Shown: positions 22,910 to 32,658, counted from the first letter of the stretch. The stretch: DNA of 64,000 bases from Duganella sp. 1224 (GCF_013408245.1 NZ_JACBYS010000001.1:2046001-2110000), one strand, 5' to 3'. The notes: generated from the letters alone by a model not told the origin. Numbers and translations are program-made.

Positions 22910-25762
22910 TTACTGGGGCGCCAATGCCTGCATCAGCTTGTCGATGCTATAAGGTTTCAATAAAACCTGCGCCCCTTCCAGCGGCGCGCCGGGGTACTGG
23001 CCGCTGGCGTAAATGATGCGCAGCGCCGGATGCAGGGCGCGCGCCCGCGCCGCCAGCAGTTCGCCGGACATGTCGGGCAGCGAGATATCGGTCAGCAGGA
23101 TGTCGAGCGGGTGGGCGGCCAGCAGCGCCAGCGCGCCGGCGGCGTCGCCGGCCGCGTGGACCTGGTGGCCCAGCAATTGCAGCAGCTCGGCGGTGGTGTC
23201 GCGCAGTTCCGGCTCGTCCTCCACCAGCAGGATGCGCGCCGCGCCCGGCGCCGGCGCGGCGGCGGCGGCGGCGGCCGTGACCGGCAAGGCGGCCGGTGCC
23301 AATGCCGCTGCCGCTGCCGCCGCTGCAGCTGCCGGCGCCGCCAGCTGCGCATGCTGCTGGCGGTTGGCCAGCACGTGGCGAATCTTGCGCGCCAGCGCCT
23401 CGCGCGTGTACGGCTTGCCCAACAGGTCGACGCCGGCGTCCAGCCGGCCGCCGTGGACGATGGCGTTCTCGGTGTAGCCGGAGGTGAACAGCACCGCGAT
23501 GCCGGGTTGGCGCTCGCGCGCCTTGCGCGCCAGGTCGGGACTGCGCAACGGCCCGGGCATCACCACGTCGGTGAACAGCAGGTCGATGTGGATGCCGCTG
23601 TCGATGATGTTCAGGGCGCCGGCGGCGTCGCTGGCCTTCAGCACCTGGTAACCCAGTTCGCTCAGCAGCTCGACCACGGTGGCGCGCACGCCCTCGTCGT
23701 CCTCGGCCACCAGGATGGTCTCCCTGCCGCCGATGACGGCGCGCGCCTCGGGCGGCAGCGCCGCGTCCTCGGCCTCCATCGAGCGCGGCAGGTACAGCTT
23801 GACGGTGGTGCCGCTGCCAGGCTCGCTGTAAATCTTGACGTGGCCGCCCGACTGGCGCGCGAAGCCATACACCATCGACAGTCCCAGGCCGCTGCCCTTG
23901 CCTTCCGGCTTGGTGGAGAAGAACGGGTCGAAGGCCTGCTCCAGCACCTCCGGCGTCATGCCGCTGCCGGTGTCGCTGACGGCGATCATCACGTACTGGC
24001 CGGGCTGCAGTTCGGGATGGGCGGCGGCGTAGGCGTCGTCCAGGTGGGCGTTGCCGACCTCGATGGTCAGCTTGCCGGCGCCGTCCATCGCGTCGCGCGC
24101 GTTGATGCACAGGTTGAGCACCGCGTTCTCCACCTGCGTGGTGTCCACCAGCGTGTTCCACAGGCCGCCGGAGATCACCATCTCCACCTCGATCTCCTCG
24201 CCCAGGCTGCGGCGCAGCATGTCCTCCATGCCGGCGATGAAGCGGCCGATCTTGACCACGCGCGGATCCAGCGCCTGGCGGCGGCCGAAGGCCAGCAGGT
24301 AGCTGGCCAGGCGCGCGCCGCGCGTGACGCCGGCCAGCGCGTTGTCCAGCCGCCGCTCGGCGCGCGGATTGCCGGCCACGTCGCCGGCCAGCAGCTGCAG
24401 GTTGCCGGAGATGACCTGCAGCAGATTGTTGAAGTCATGCGCCACGCCGCCGGTCAGCTTGCCGATCGCCTCCATCTTCTGCGACTGCTGCAGCGCCGCC
24501 GCCGTGCGCTTGACCTCCTCCGCCGCCGCGCGTTCGGCCGTCATGTCGCGGCCGACGGCGTGCACATAGCGCGCGTCCGGCGCCGCCGTCCACGACAGGA
24601 TGGCGTAGCCGCCGCCCTTGCGCGCGGTGCGGTTCTCGAAGCGGAAGGTGGTGGCGCCGCTGGCCAGCGAGTCCATCTCCGCCATCGACGCCGGCAGATC
24701 GTCCGGATGCACCAGCGTGTACACCGAGGTGCCCAGCACCTCGGCCGCCTCCCAGCCCAGCAGGCGGGTGAAGGCCGGGTTGACCGACTTGATCCAGCCC
24801 TGCAGGTCGGTCACCATCATGACGTCGGTCGAGTACTGCCACATGCGGTCACGCTCGGCGGTGCGCTCGGCCACCTGCCGCTGCAGCATGGCGGCGGTGG
24901 ACTTCTGGTCCTGGATGTCGGTGTTGGTGCCGACCCAGCCGCGCACCGTGCCGTGTTCATCGACGATCGGCAGCGCGCGCACCAGGTGCCAGCGCCAGGC
25001 GCCGTCGGCGCGGCGGATGCGGAACTCGTGTTCGTAGGTGCGGCCGGCGGCGATGGCGTCCCACCACTGGGCGGCGGCGGCGTCGCGGTCCTCCGTGTGC
25101 AACATCTGGCGCCAGCGTTCGCGGTCCAGCGCTCCCGGCGGTGTGCCGCTGTAGCGGTACACCTGGTCGTTGAACCAGTCGACGATGCCGTCGGCGCCCG
25201 AGGTCCAGACCTGGATCGGCATCGACTGCGCCAGCGTGCGGAAGGTGGTTTCGCTGGCGCGCAGGCGTTCGCTCTCCTCGCGCAGCGCCTGTTCAGCCTT
25301 GACCTTGGCGGTGGTTTCGATCACCACCACCATCACGCCCACCGGCGTGCCGTCCTCGTCGACGATCGGCGAGTAGTCGAGATTCATCCACACCTGCTCC
25401 GGCCGGCCGGAGCGGTGCAGCGTCAGCTCCTGGTCGACATAGGCCAGCGTCTCGCCGGCCAGGCCGACCTTGATCACGTGGTCGTTGAACTCGGCCACCT
25501 CCGGCCAGGCCTCGCGCACATTGGCGCCCAGCGACGCCGGATGGCGGCTGGCGGCAAACACCGCGTAGGCGTCGTTGTAGATCATCACGCCCTCGTGGCC
25601 CCACAGCGTGACCAGCGGTACGGGCGAGCGCAGGATCAGCGCGATGGTGGTTTTCAGCGACTGCGGCCAGCGCGCCATCGGCCCCAGCGGGGTCTTGCTC
25701 CAGTCGTGGGCAGCGATGATGTGCGCGAGTTGGCCGCCGCCTTGCAGGAATGGAGGAATCAC
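22910..25762 (-). CDS. Multi-PAS hybrid histidine kinase with two receiver domains
   Basis: The 950-residue soluble kinase starts with a PAS-like module bearing the phrase DWSKTPLGPMARWPQSLK (residues 20-37). PAS domains follow at about 170-290 and 305-415. The HisKA helix has VAHDFNNLLQVI with His442, and HATPase_c boxes are at LCINARDAMD (551), SDTGSGM (596) and GSGLGLSM (623). Two receivers follow, with phosphoacceptors Asp732 and Asp892, joined by an Ala/Pro-rich linker of about 35 residues (807-841). Such proteins relay phosphate internally and onward to a partner. The absence of transmembrane helices points to cytoplasmic input. A minus-strand TATAAT lies at 25798-25793, about 30 bp upstream of the start. 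Confidence 0.93.
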   Translation of the reverse strand: MIPPFLQGGGQLAHIIAAHDWSKTPLGPMARWPQSLKTTIALILRSPVPLVTLWGHEGVMIYNDAYAVFAASRHPASLGANVREAWPEVAEFNDHVIKVGLAGETLAYVDQELTLHRSGRPEQVWMNLDYSPIVDEDGTPVGVMVVVIETTAKVKAEQALREESERLRASETTFRTLAQSMPIQVWTSGADGIVDWFNDQVYRYSGTPPGALDRERWRQMLHTEDRDAAAAQWWDAIAAGRTYEHEFRIRRADGAWRWHLVRALPIVDEHGTVRGWVGTNTDIQDQKSTAAMLQRQVAERTAERDRMWQYSTDVMMVTDLQGWIKSVNPAFTRLLGWEAAEVLGTSVYTLVHPDDLPASMAEMDSLASGATTFRFENRTARKGGGYAILSWTAAPDARYVHAVGRDMTAERAAAEEVKRTAAALQQSQKMEAIGKLTGGVAHDFNNLLQVISGNLQLLAGDVAGNPRAERRLDNALAGVTRGARLASYLLAFGRRQALDPRVVKIGRFIAGMEDMLRRSLGEEIEVEMVISGGLWNTLVDTTQVENAVLNLCINARDAMDGAGKLTIEVGNAHLDDAYAAAHPELQPGQYVMIAVSDTGSGMTPEVLEQAFDPFFSTKPEGKGSGLGLSMVYGFARQSGGHVKIYSEPGSGTTVKLYLPRSMEAEDAALPPEARAVIGGRETILVAEDDEGVRATVVELLSELGYQVLKASDAAGALNIIDSGIHIDLLFTDVVMPGPLRSPDLARKARERQPGIAVLFTSGYTENAIVHGGRLDAGVDLLGKPYTREALARKIRHVLANRQQHAQLAAPAAAAAAAAAALAPAALPVTAAAAAAAPAPGAARILLVEDEPELRDTTAELLQLLGHQVHAAGDAAGALALLAAHPLDILLTDISLPDMSGELLAARARALHPALRIIYASGQYPGAPLEGAQVLLKPYSIDKLMQALAPQ

Positions 25763-25841
25763 AGCCGAACGTCACAAATTGAAGGTGGCTGGATTATAGC
25801 TTTGTCTAGCACAAAAAATCGCGCGACTGAACAATCGTGCA

Positions 25842-25895
25842 TTGCCGATGATACAAATATCCGCTAACATGTGAGAATAGGAATCATTATCATTC
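25842..25895 (+). promoter_or_regulatory. fur promoter with overlapping Fur box
   Basis: A promoter with -35 TTGCCG (25842-25847), a 17-bp spacer and -10 TAACAT (25865-25870) is followed at once by a Fur-box-like element (about 25873-25895: GAGAATAGG then AATCATTATCATTC). The box covers the expected transcription start, so the gene probably represses itself. A GGAG precedes the ATG at 25905. Confidence 0.65.
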
Positions 25896-25904
25896 TGGAG
25901 TCGC

Positions 25905-26357
25905 ATGGATATCCCGCAAGAACTGCGCAAGCTCGGCCTGAAGGCCACCCTGCCCCGCCTCCGCATCCTGCAATTGTTCCAGGAGTCGAAGAGCAAGCAC
26001 CTGAGCGCGGACGACGTCTACCGCCTGCTGCACGACGAGCACATCGACATGGGCCTGGCCACCGTCTACCGCGTGCTGATGCAGTTCGCCGACGCCGGCA
26101 TCCTGATCCGCCGCCAGTTCGAGGCGGTGGCCTCGGTGTTCGAGCTGAACGAAGGCGGCCACCACGACCACCTGATCTGCACCAACTGCGGCAAAATGGA
26201 GGAGTTCTTCGACCACGCGATCGAGCAGCGCCAGGAGGCGGTGGCGGCCGAGCGCAATTTCGTGCTGCACCAGCACTCGCTGTCGCTGTACGGCTTGTGC
26301 GGCGACTGCGCGGCCAGCATCAAGCCGATGGCCGCGAAGAAGCCGCGGCGTCTCTGA
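25905..26357 (+). CDS. fur: Ferric uptake regulator (Fur family)
   Basis: The 150-residue protein has the N-terminal winged helix (LKATLPRLRILQLFQ, then DMGLATVYRVLMQFADAGIL) and the metal-binding C-terminal domain (EGGHHDHLICTNCGKMEEFFD, and a second Cys pair in LCGDCAAS). These are the structural-zinc and sensing-site residues of Fur. It represses iron-uptake genes with Fe(II) as corepressor. The FhuE-like receptor at 16154 with its Fur box is a likely target in this window. Whether this is the main Fur or a paralogue cannot be told from one window. Its end overlaps the convergent LysR gene by 38 bp. Confidence 0.88.
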   Translation: MDIPQELRKLGLKATLPRLRILQLFQESKSKHLSADDVYRLLHDEHIDMGLATVYRVLMQFADAGILIRRQFEAVASVFELNEGGHHDHLICTNCGKMEEFFDHAIEQRQEAVAAERNFVLHQHSLSLYGLCGDCAASIKPMAAKKPRRL

Positions 26358-27237
26358 ACAGCGCCTCGACAAAGTCGACAAACACCTTGATGCGCGCGGC
26401 GCGCTGGTGGCGCTGCGGGTACAGCACCGCCAGGTCCGGGCCGTCCGCCTGCCACGGCTCCAGCAGCGGCACCAGCGCGCCGCTGCGCAGCGGCGCCGCC
26501 AGCGACAGCGTCAGATGCTGGACGATGCCGCCGCCGCGCACCGCCATTTCAATCAGCGACTCCACGTGGTCCATCGCCACCGCGCCGCGCGGCGTGGAGG
26601 TGAACGGCTGGCCGTCCTGCTGGAAGGCCCAGGGCCGGATCTGGCGCGCGCGCGGGTAGACGAAATTCAGGCACGGCAGCCGGTCCAGCTCATCCGGGTG
26701 CTGCGGGCGGCCGTGGCGGGCGATGAAGTCGGGCGCCGCGCAGCAGATGTAGCGGTTGCGGAAAATGCCGCGGCCCACCAGCGAGGAATCGGCCAGCTCG
26801 CCAATGCGCAGCATCACGTCCACGCCCTCGTCCACCATGTCGATCAGGCGGTCGTTGGCGCTCAGGCGCACGCTCAGTTCCGGGTGGGCGGCCAGGAAGC
26901 GCGGCAGCGCCGGCGCCACGTACTCGCGCGCCACGATGGCCGGCATGTCGACCCGCAGGCTGCCGCGCGGCGCGCTCAGCGCGTCGCTCAGGCTCGATTC
27001 CAGTGCGTCCATCTCGTCCAGCAGCCGGCGCGCCTGCTCCAGGCAGCGCCGGCCCTCCTCGGTCAGCGACATGCTGCGCGTGGTGCGGGCCAGCAGCCTG
27101 ACGCCGAAGTGCGCCTCCAGCAGGCCGACCTGGTGCGTCACCGACGAGGTCGAGATGCCCAGCCTGGCGGCGGCGCGGCTGAAGCCGCCGGCATCGACCA
27201 CCGCGCAAAACACCTTCAATGCATCCAGCCTGTCCAT
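26320..27237 (-). CDS. LysR-family transcriptional regulator
   Basis: The 305-residue protein has the N-terminal LysR helix-turn-helix (MDRLDALKVFCAVVDAGGFS, then AARLGISTSSVTHQVGLLEAHFG) and a C-terminal effector-binding domain of the periplasmic-binding-protein type. It is divergent from a quinone oxidoreductase-like gene across a 112-bp gap, which is the typical position for the regulator of that gene. The effector is unknown. It is of the CrgA/DsdC-like large subgroup with no further assignment. Its 3' end overlaps fur antisense. Confidence 0.9.
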   Translation of the reverse strand: MDRLDALKVFCAVVDAGGFSRAAARLGISTSSVTHQVGLLEAHFGVRLLARTTRSMSLTEEGRRCLEQARRLLDEMDALESSLSDALSAPRGSLRVDMPAIVAREYVAPALPRFLAAHPELSVRLSANDRLIDMVDEGVDVMLRIGELADSSLVGRGIFRNRYICCAAPDFIARHGRPQHPDELDRLPCLNFVYPRARQIRPWAFQQDGQPFTSTPRGAVAMDHVESLIEMAVRGGGIVQHLTLSLAAPLRSGALVPLLEPWQADGPDLAVLYPQRHQRAARIKVFVDFVEALFRDAAASSRPSA

Positions 27238-27349
27238 CCGCCGCCTCCCGATTATTCACGCTTGCAGGATACTGCATCCCGGCTTGCCCCGTTTTTCCCG
27301 GCGCCGCGCCACGCCACAATGGCGCCATCATTCAATCACGGGAGTCATC

Positions 27350-28330
27350 ATGCAAGCCATCGTTTTAAGCGCCTTCGGCGCCCCGCTCACCCTGCAGGAT
27401 ATCGCACGTCCGGCCGCCGGGCCAGGCCAAGTGCTGGTGCGCGTTCACGCCAGCGGCGTCAATCCGCTGGACACCAAGATCGCCGCCGGCCAGGCCGGCC
27501 ACGCGCAGGCGGTGCTGCCGGCGGTGCCGGGCATCGACCTGGCCGGCGTGGTCGACAGCGTCGGCGCCGGCGTGCAGGGCTACGCGCCGGGCGACCGCGT
27601 CTACGGCATGACCGGCGGCGTCGGCGGCGTGGCCGGTTCGCTGTCCGACTACGTGGCGGTGGACGCGCGCCTGCTGGCGCCCATGCCGGCGCGGCTGACC
27701 ATGCGCGAGGCGGCGGCGCTGCCGCTGATCTTCATCACCGCCTGGGAAGGCCTGGTGGACCGCGCCCGCGTGGCGCCCGGCATGACGGTGCTGGTGCACG
27801 GCGGCGCCGGCGGCGTCGGCCACATGGCGGTGCAACTGGCGCTGGCGCGCGGCGCGCGCGTGTCGGCCACCGGCAGCGCCGCCCAGCGCGCCACCATCGA
27901 AAGCCTGGGCGCCACCTTCATCGACCGCGACACGCCGGTCGAGGACTATGCCGGCGACGGTTACGACATCGTCTACGACACCGTTGGCGGCGCGGTGCTG
28001 GACGCCTCGTTCCGCGCCGCGCGCCGCTACACCGGCCACGTGGTCAGCTGCCTGGGCTGGGGCACGCACGCGCTGGCGCCGCTGTCGTTCCGCGCCGCCA
28101 CCTATTCCGGCGTGTTCACGCTGCTGCCGCTGCTGACCGGCGAGGGCCGCGCCCACCACGGCGAGATCCTGCGCCAGGCCAGCGCGCTGGCCGCCGCCGG
28201 CCAGCTGCGGGTGCTGCTGGACCCGGTGCGCTACACGCTGACGGCGGACAGCGTCAGCGCCGCCCACCGCGCCCTCAGCGCGCGCAGCGCCAGCGGCAAG
28301 GTGGTGGTGGAGGTGGCCCCTACGGCGTGA
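27350..28330 (+). CDS. Quinone oxidoreductase-like medium-chain dehydrogenase (NADPH)
   Basis: The 326-residue MDR-family enzyme has an N-terminal GroES-like domain (GPGQVLVRVHASGVNPLDTK) and a Rossmann domain with VLVHGGAGGVGHMAVQLALARGA at about residues 145-167. The zinc-ligand Cys of alcohol dehydrogenases is absent, placing it with zeta-crystallin/QOR-type reductases that reduce quinones or enones with NADPH. The ATG at 27350 follows GGAG and gives the usual family length. The divergent LysR gene probably controls it. Its end overlaps the FecR-domain gene by 11 bp. Confidence 0.9.
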   Translation: MQAIVLSAFGAPLTLQDIARPAAGPGQVLVRVHASGVNPLDTKIAAGQAGHAQAVLPAVPGIDLAGVVDSVGAGVQGYAPGDRVYGMTGGVGGVAGSLSDYVAVDARLLAPMPARLTMREAAALPLIFITAWEGLVDRARVAPGMTVLVHGGAGGVGHMAVQLALARGARVSATGSAAQRATIESLGATFIDRDTPVEDYAGDGYDIVYDTVGGAVLDASFRAARRYTGHVVSCLGWGTHALAPLSFRAATYSGVFTLLPLLTGEGRAHHGEILRQASALAAAGQLRVLLDPVRYTLTADSVSAAHRALSARSASGKVVVEVAPTA

Positions 28331-28979
28331 GCGTGTCGGCCTCGCCGAACGACGCCGGCGGGGCAAAGCGCAGGCCCGGATTGGCGAACATCTTGACCGG
28401 CCTGGATTGGGCGTCGCGGATGTAGCCGAACTGCCCCGGGTCGTAGCGGAACTCGCCGGCGCCGTTGACGATGGACAGGCCGCCGGCGCTCACGTGCACG
28501 TGCAGGCCGGGCGCCAGGCCGTCGGCCGCCGCCGTCAGGTACTCCAGGAAGAAGGTGGTGCCGCGGATGCCGATGGTGGCGCTGGGCGTGCGGATGGCGA
28601 ACTTTTCCTTGCTGCGCTTGCCCAGCAGGCCGCTCACCGAGCGCAGCCCGCCCTTGACCAGCGTGAAGGCGGCGCGGTCGGCGGCCGGCTGCGCGCCGTC
28701 AAAGGCAAACTGCTCGATGGTCAGCGTGGTCGACGGCTTGAGCGCCAGTTCGCTGTTGTCGATGAAGCGCACCAGCGCATAGGTATCGGCGGCGGTGATC
28801 AGCGTGTCGCCGCTTTCCACCTCGGACAGCGCCCGCAGCGGCTTGACCGCGCCGGACGGCGAACGCGCGCTGAGCGGGCCGCTGGCCTGCACCACGGTGC
28901 CGGCCACCTGGGCGGCGTGGGCGCCCTGCGCGGCCGCCGCGCCCAGCATCCATACGAGAAGAAGAAAGAGACGCCGCAT
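28320..28979 (-). CDS. Secreted FecR-domain protein
   Basis: The 219-residue product has a signal peptide (MRRLFLLLVWMLGAAAAQGA) and a FecR domain (about 28-140: SGDTLITAADTYALVRFIDNS, LKPSTTLTIEQFAFDG and TPSATIGIRGTTFFLEY). There is no transmembrane helix or sigma-factor-binding region, so unlike FecR itself it is not an anti-sigma factor. Free FecR-domain proteins are periplasmic and of unknown role. It lies 56 bp downstream of a chemoreceptor gene in the same direction and may be the last gene of that signalling block. Confidence 0.85.
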   Translation of the reverse strand: MRRLFLLLVWMLGAAAAQGAHAAQVAGTVVQASGPLSARSPSGAVKPLRALSEVESGDTLITAADTYALVRFIDNSELALKPSTTLTIEQFAFDGAQPAADRAAFTLVKGGLRSVSGLLGKRSKEKFAIRTPSATIGIRGTTFFLEYLTAAADGLAPGLHVHVSAGGLSIVNGAGEFRYDPGQFGYIRDAQSRPVKMFANPGLRFAPPASFGEADTLTP

Positions 28980-29035
28980 GGCTGTATGCTCCGACTGGAA
29001 AAGCCGCCAGCATACAGCAAACCCGGCCAGTCGCG

Positions 29036-30697
29036 TCAGACCAGCCCGGCGACGTAGTTCATGCCGCCGCGCGCCGCCGCCGGCCGCTGGCGCGGCTTCA
29101 TGGTCACCACCACCGGCACGTCGATCACCTTGGCCTCCTGGCGCTGGTCGGCGGCCAGCTTGAACACGCTGGCGCTGCGCGCCAGGCGCTCGGCCTGTTC
29201 CTGCAGCGAGACGATGGCGGCCAGCGATTCCTCCACCAGCGCGGCGTTCTGCTGGGTCACGCTGTCCATCGCGGCCAGCGTGCGGTTGACCAGTTGCAGG
29301 CCGATGCTCTGCTCGCGGGTGCCGGCGCTGATGTCAGCCATCAGCGTGGCGCCGCGCAGCACGCCGCCCACCACGTCGTCGATGGTGGCGCTGGCGTCCT
29401 TGACGGTCTGGCCGCCGCCGCGCACCTCGGCCAGCGACTGCGTGATCAGTTCCTTGATTTCCCTGGCCGACTGCGCGCTGCGCTGGGCCAGCGCGCGCAC
29501 CTCGCCGGCCACCACGGCAAAGCCGCGGCCATGTTCACCGGCGCGCGCCGCCTCCACCGCCGCGTTCAGCGCCAGCAGATTGGTCTGGAAGGCGATGCCG
29601 TCCATCAGGCCGATGATGTCGCCGATGCGGCGCGACGAGGCGCTGATGCGTTCCATGGTGGCGGTCACCGCCGATACCGCGCCCTCGGCCTCGCGCGCCA
29701 CCATGGCGGTCTGCGCCATCAGCTTGTGGGCCTGCTCGGCCTTGTCGGCGTTGTGGGCGACGGTGGTGCTGAGTTGCTCGACGGTGGCGGCGGTTTCCTC
29801 CAGCGTCGCCGCCTGGCCCTCGGTGCGCTGGGCCAGGTCGCCGGTGCCGGCCGCCATCTGCGACGCCGCGCTGGCGATGGTGTCGGTGCCGCCGCGCACC
29901 TGGGTCACCATGCGCTGCAGGTTGACGCTCATCTGCTGCATGGCGCGCAGCAGCTCGGCGGTCTCATCGCGGCCGGCGCCGGCCGCGTCCACCCGCAGGT
30001 CGCCGTCGGCGACGCGGCGCGCCACCTCGACCGCGCGCGCCAGCGGCACCGAGATCAGGCGCGCCACGCGGCCGGCCAGCAGCAGGCCCAGCACCAGCGC
30101 GCCGGCCATGCAGCCGAAGATCAGGTGGCGCGCGTGGCGGTAGGTCTGGTCGGCCGACTGCGCCGCCTGGGCGCTGCCGGTCTCGTTGATCGACACCAGC
30201 TTGTCGATCAGCGCCATCGCCTCGAAGTCGTACTTGCGCGATTCGCCGCGCACCACCGCCAGCGCCGCCACGTCGTCGCCGCGGCGCGACAGCGCCACCA
30301 CCTGGCGCACCGCGCCGCGGTAGGCGTTCAGCGACGCCTGCAGTTGGGCGACGATGGCCATCTCGGCGTCGCTGCGCGGCTGCGCCGCGTAGGCGGCCAG
30401 CGCGGCTTGCACCTGTTGCATCTGGCTTTCCATGTCCTGCTCGTACTTGCGCAGGATGTCCGGCTCGGTCGAGACCACGTGGAACAGCTCGAAGGTGCGG
30501 AAGCGGGTCAGGCCGTACTTGATGTCCAGCGCGTTGCGCACGCCCGGCGCCCAGCGGTGGTCGATCTGGTTGGTCACGCGGTCCAGCTCATACAGCTGGA
30601 ACACCGAGAACACGCCCAGCGCCATCATCATGGCCAGCACGGCGGCCACCACCACTTGCAGTTTTTTCGCGATCTTCAGGTTGCGGAACCAGTTCAT
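29036..30697 (-). CDS. Methyl-accepting chemotaxis protein (four-helix-bundle sensor)
   Basis: The 553-residue receptor has transmembrane helices at about 14-32 and 190-210 bounding a periplasmic four-helix-bundle sensor. A HAMP domain follows (RLISVPLARAVEVARRVADGDLRV), and a signalling domain with the hairpin tip [33 protein letters not shown] (cited in part; tip at about residues 385-417). There is no C-terminal CheR-docking pentapeptide. The second ATG (30697) is chosen because TAGGAG ends 6 bases before it, while the first (30703) abuts the ribosome site. It starts 26 bp after the EAL gene stop, so receiver, EAL protein and receptor are probably one transcript. Confidence 0.92.
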   Translation of the reverse strand: MNWFRNLKIAKKLQVVVAAVLAMMMALGVFSVFQLYELDRVTNQIDHRWAPGVRNALDIKYGLTRFRTFELFHVVSTEPDILRKYEQDMESQMQQVQAALAAYAAQPRSDAEMAIVAQLQASLNAYRGAVRQVVALSRRGDDVAALAVVRGESRKYDFEAMALIDKLVSINETGSAQAAQSADQTYRHARHLIFGCMAGALVLGLLLAGRVARLISVPLARAVEVARRVADGDLRVDAAGAGRDETAELLRAMQQMSVNLQRMVTQVRGGTDTIASAASQMAAGTGDLAQRTEGQAATLEETAATVEQLSTTVAHNADKAEQAHKLMAQTAMVAREAEGAVSAVTATMERISASSRRIGDIIGLMDGIAFQTNLLALNAAVEAARAGEHGRGFAVVAGEVRALAQRSAQSAREIKELITQSLAEVRGGGQTVKDASATIDDVVGGVLRGATLMADISAGTREQSIGLQLVNRTLAAMDSVTQQNAALVEESLAAIVSLQEQAERLARSASVFKLAADQRQEAKVIDVPVVVTMKPRQRPAAARGGMNYVAGLV

Positions 30698-30723
30698 GGC
30701 CATCTCCTAAGCTAGTGCTGTTT

Positions 30724-32655
30724 TTATGCGGCCTGCAGCTGCAGGCTCCCTTCGAGAAAATTCAGCGCCGACGCCGCCGGCAGCGGACGGCTGTAGTAAT
30801 ACCCCTGGATCTCGTCGCAGCGCCAGCCGCTCAGCATGGCGCGCTGGGTTTCCGACTCCACGCCCTCGGCGATCACGGTCAGGCCGAGCGCGTGGCCCAG
30901 GCTGATGGTGGCCTGGACGATGGCGCTCTGCTGGCTGACGTGCATATTGCGCACGAACGACTGGTCGATCTTCAGCTTGTCGATCGGGAAGCGCGACAGG
31001 TAGGCCAGGCTGGAATAGCCGGTACCGAAATCGTCGATGGCCAGCTTCAGGCCCAGCGCGCGCAGCCGGTGCAGCAGCGCGATCGCGCTCTCGGCGTCTT
31101 CCACCATCACGCTCTCGGTGATCTCCAGCTCCAGGCAGGAGGGGTCGACGTGGGTGCTGGCCAGCAGGTTTTCCAGGTGCGCCAGGAAGCCCGGCGCGGC
31201 GAACTGGCGCGGCGAGATGTTGACCGCCACCGACACCCGCTGGCCGGTTTCGGCCTGCCACACGCTGATCTGGCGGCAGGCCTCCTCCAGCACCCAGCTG
31301 CCGATGCCGACGATCAGGCCCGACTCCTCGGCCAGCGGGATGAACTCGGCCGGCGAGATCAGCTTGCCCAGGCGGCGCCAGCGCAGCAGCGCCTCGAAGC
31401 CGATCAGGCCGCCGTCGGTCAGCGCCTGCTGCGGCTGGTAATGCAGCTCCAGCTCGTCGCGCTCGACCGCGTGGCGCAGCAGCGCCTCCATGTCCAGCCG
31501 TTCGCCGGCTTCGGCGTTGAGCTGCTGCGAATAGATTTCCAGGCGGTCGCCGCCGGCCTTGCGCGCCGCCTGCAGCGCGGCGTCGGCGTTGCGCAGCAGC
31601 GCGTCCGGGTTGGCGCCGTGCTGCGGATAGGCCACCGCGCCCAGGCTCAGCGTGGTGTAGATCTCGTGGCCCTCGCAGTCGTACGGGTTGCGCACCTCGT
31701 CGCGCAGCACCGACAGCGCGTCGGCCAGCGCCAGGTCGCTGCACTCCATCTGGTACAGGATGGCGAAGTTGGCGCCGTCCAGGCGGAACACCTCGCCGCC
31801 GTTGCGCTCGGCGGCGCCGCGGATGCGCTCGGCCAGGCCGATCATCACGCGGTCGCCGAAGGCGTGGCCAAAGCCGCCGATGATGCGCGAGAAGCGGTCG
31901 ATCGTGCCCAGCACCACCACGTGCGGCGCCGGCGGCAGCGTGGCCAGGCGCGCCTCGAAGCTGCGGCGGTGCGCCAGGCCGGTGAGCGGGTCGTGGCGCG
32001 CCTGGTGGCTCAGTTCGTCCTCCACCCGCACCCGGGCCCGCACGTGGTACAGCATGAACAGGCAGGTGACCAGCGCCAGCACGTCGAACACGTGCACCAG
32101 GCCGGTGATCCAGCCGATCGCGCGGTTGGCCATGGTGCCGTTGTCGTAGATCGCGTCCTCGACGCTTTGCTGCAGGCCGTCGAGACGCAGGCGCAACTGC
32201 TTGACCTCGTCGTTCATGCGGATCAGCACGGCGCGCGCGGCGGCCGGGTCGCGGTCGACCTGGCGCTCGAATTCCGGCGTCAGCGCGATGATGCGCTGGT
32301 AGCCGTCGCGCAGTGCACCCAGCTCCGGGCCATCGCCCAGGCTGGGACGCAGTTGCGCAAGGGTGGCATCGAGCTCGCCGCGGCCCATCGCCTCCAGGAA
32401 CTGGAAGCGGCCCGGCGTGATCGAATTGGTGAAGCGTTTGTCCAGCGCCAGCTGGTAGCGCAGCAGCGCGCTCTCGAAATCGCCCAGGTAGCGCATCTGC
32501 GGGATGGTGCGGTTCAGCAGCGGGGTTTCGTTGCGGCGGATGTTGTGCGCGGTGCGCTCCATCACCAGCGAGAGCGTGACGCTGGCCACGATCACCAGCA
32601 GCAGCAACACATAGATGAGACGACGCGACTTGCTACTGCTGGCGATAGGTTTCAT
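30724..32655 (-). CDS. Membrane EAL phosphodiesterase with a degenerate GGDEF domain
   Basis: The 643-residue protein has transmembrane helices at about 12-31 and 183-203 around a helical periplasmic region. The GGDEF domain is degenerate: the signature position reads LDGAN (292-296) instead of GGDEF, so cyclase activity is not expected, though GTP-binding regulation may remain. The EAL domain keeps EALLRW (421), NISPRQF, LELEITES, DDFGTGYSS and KIDQSFV, consistent with active c-di-GMP hydrolysis. It follows the receiver gene by 3 bp and precedes the chemoreceptor gene by 26 bp. Confidence 0.92.
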   Translation of the reverse strand: MKPIASSSKSRRLIYVLLLLVIVASVTLSLVMERTAHNIRRNETPLLNRTIPQMRYLGDFESALLRYQLALDKRFTNSITPGRFQFLEAMGRGELDATLAQLRPSLGDGPELGALRDGYQRIIALTPEFERQVDRDPAAARAVLIRMNDEVKQLRLRLDGLQQSVEDAIYDNGTMANRAIGWITGLVHVFDVLALVTCLFMLYHVRARVRVEDELSHQARHDPLTGLAHRRSFEARLATLPPAPHVVVLGTIDRFSRIIGGFGHAFGDRVMIGLAERIRGAAERNGGEVFRLDGANFAILYQMECSDLALADALSVLRDEVRNPYDCEGHEIYTTLSLGAVAYPQHGANPDALLRNADAALQAARKAGGDRLEIYSQQLNAEAGERLDMEALLRHAVERDELELHYQPQQALTDGGLIGFEALLRWRRLGKLISPAEFIPLAEESGLIVGIGSWVLEEACRQISVWQAETGQRVSVAVNISPRQFAAPGFLAHLENLLASTHVDPSCLELEITESVMVEDAESAIALLHRLRALGLKLAIDDFGTGYSSLAYLSRFPIDKLKIDQSFVRNMHVSQQSAIVQATISLGHALGLTVIAEGVESETQRAMLSGWRCDEIQGYYYSRPLPAASALNFLEGSLQLQAA

Positions 32656-32658
32656 GGA

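Noticed and set aside
23030..25867. A 945-codon open frame on the plus strand
   Set aside because: It is the antisense shadow of the hybrid kinase gene, whose motifs are unmistakable on the minus strand.
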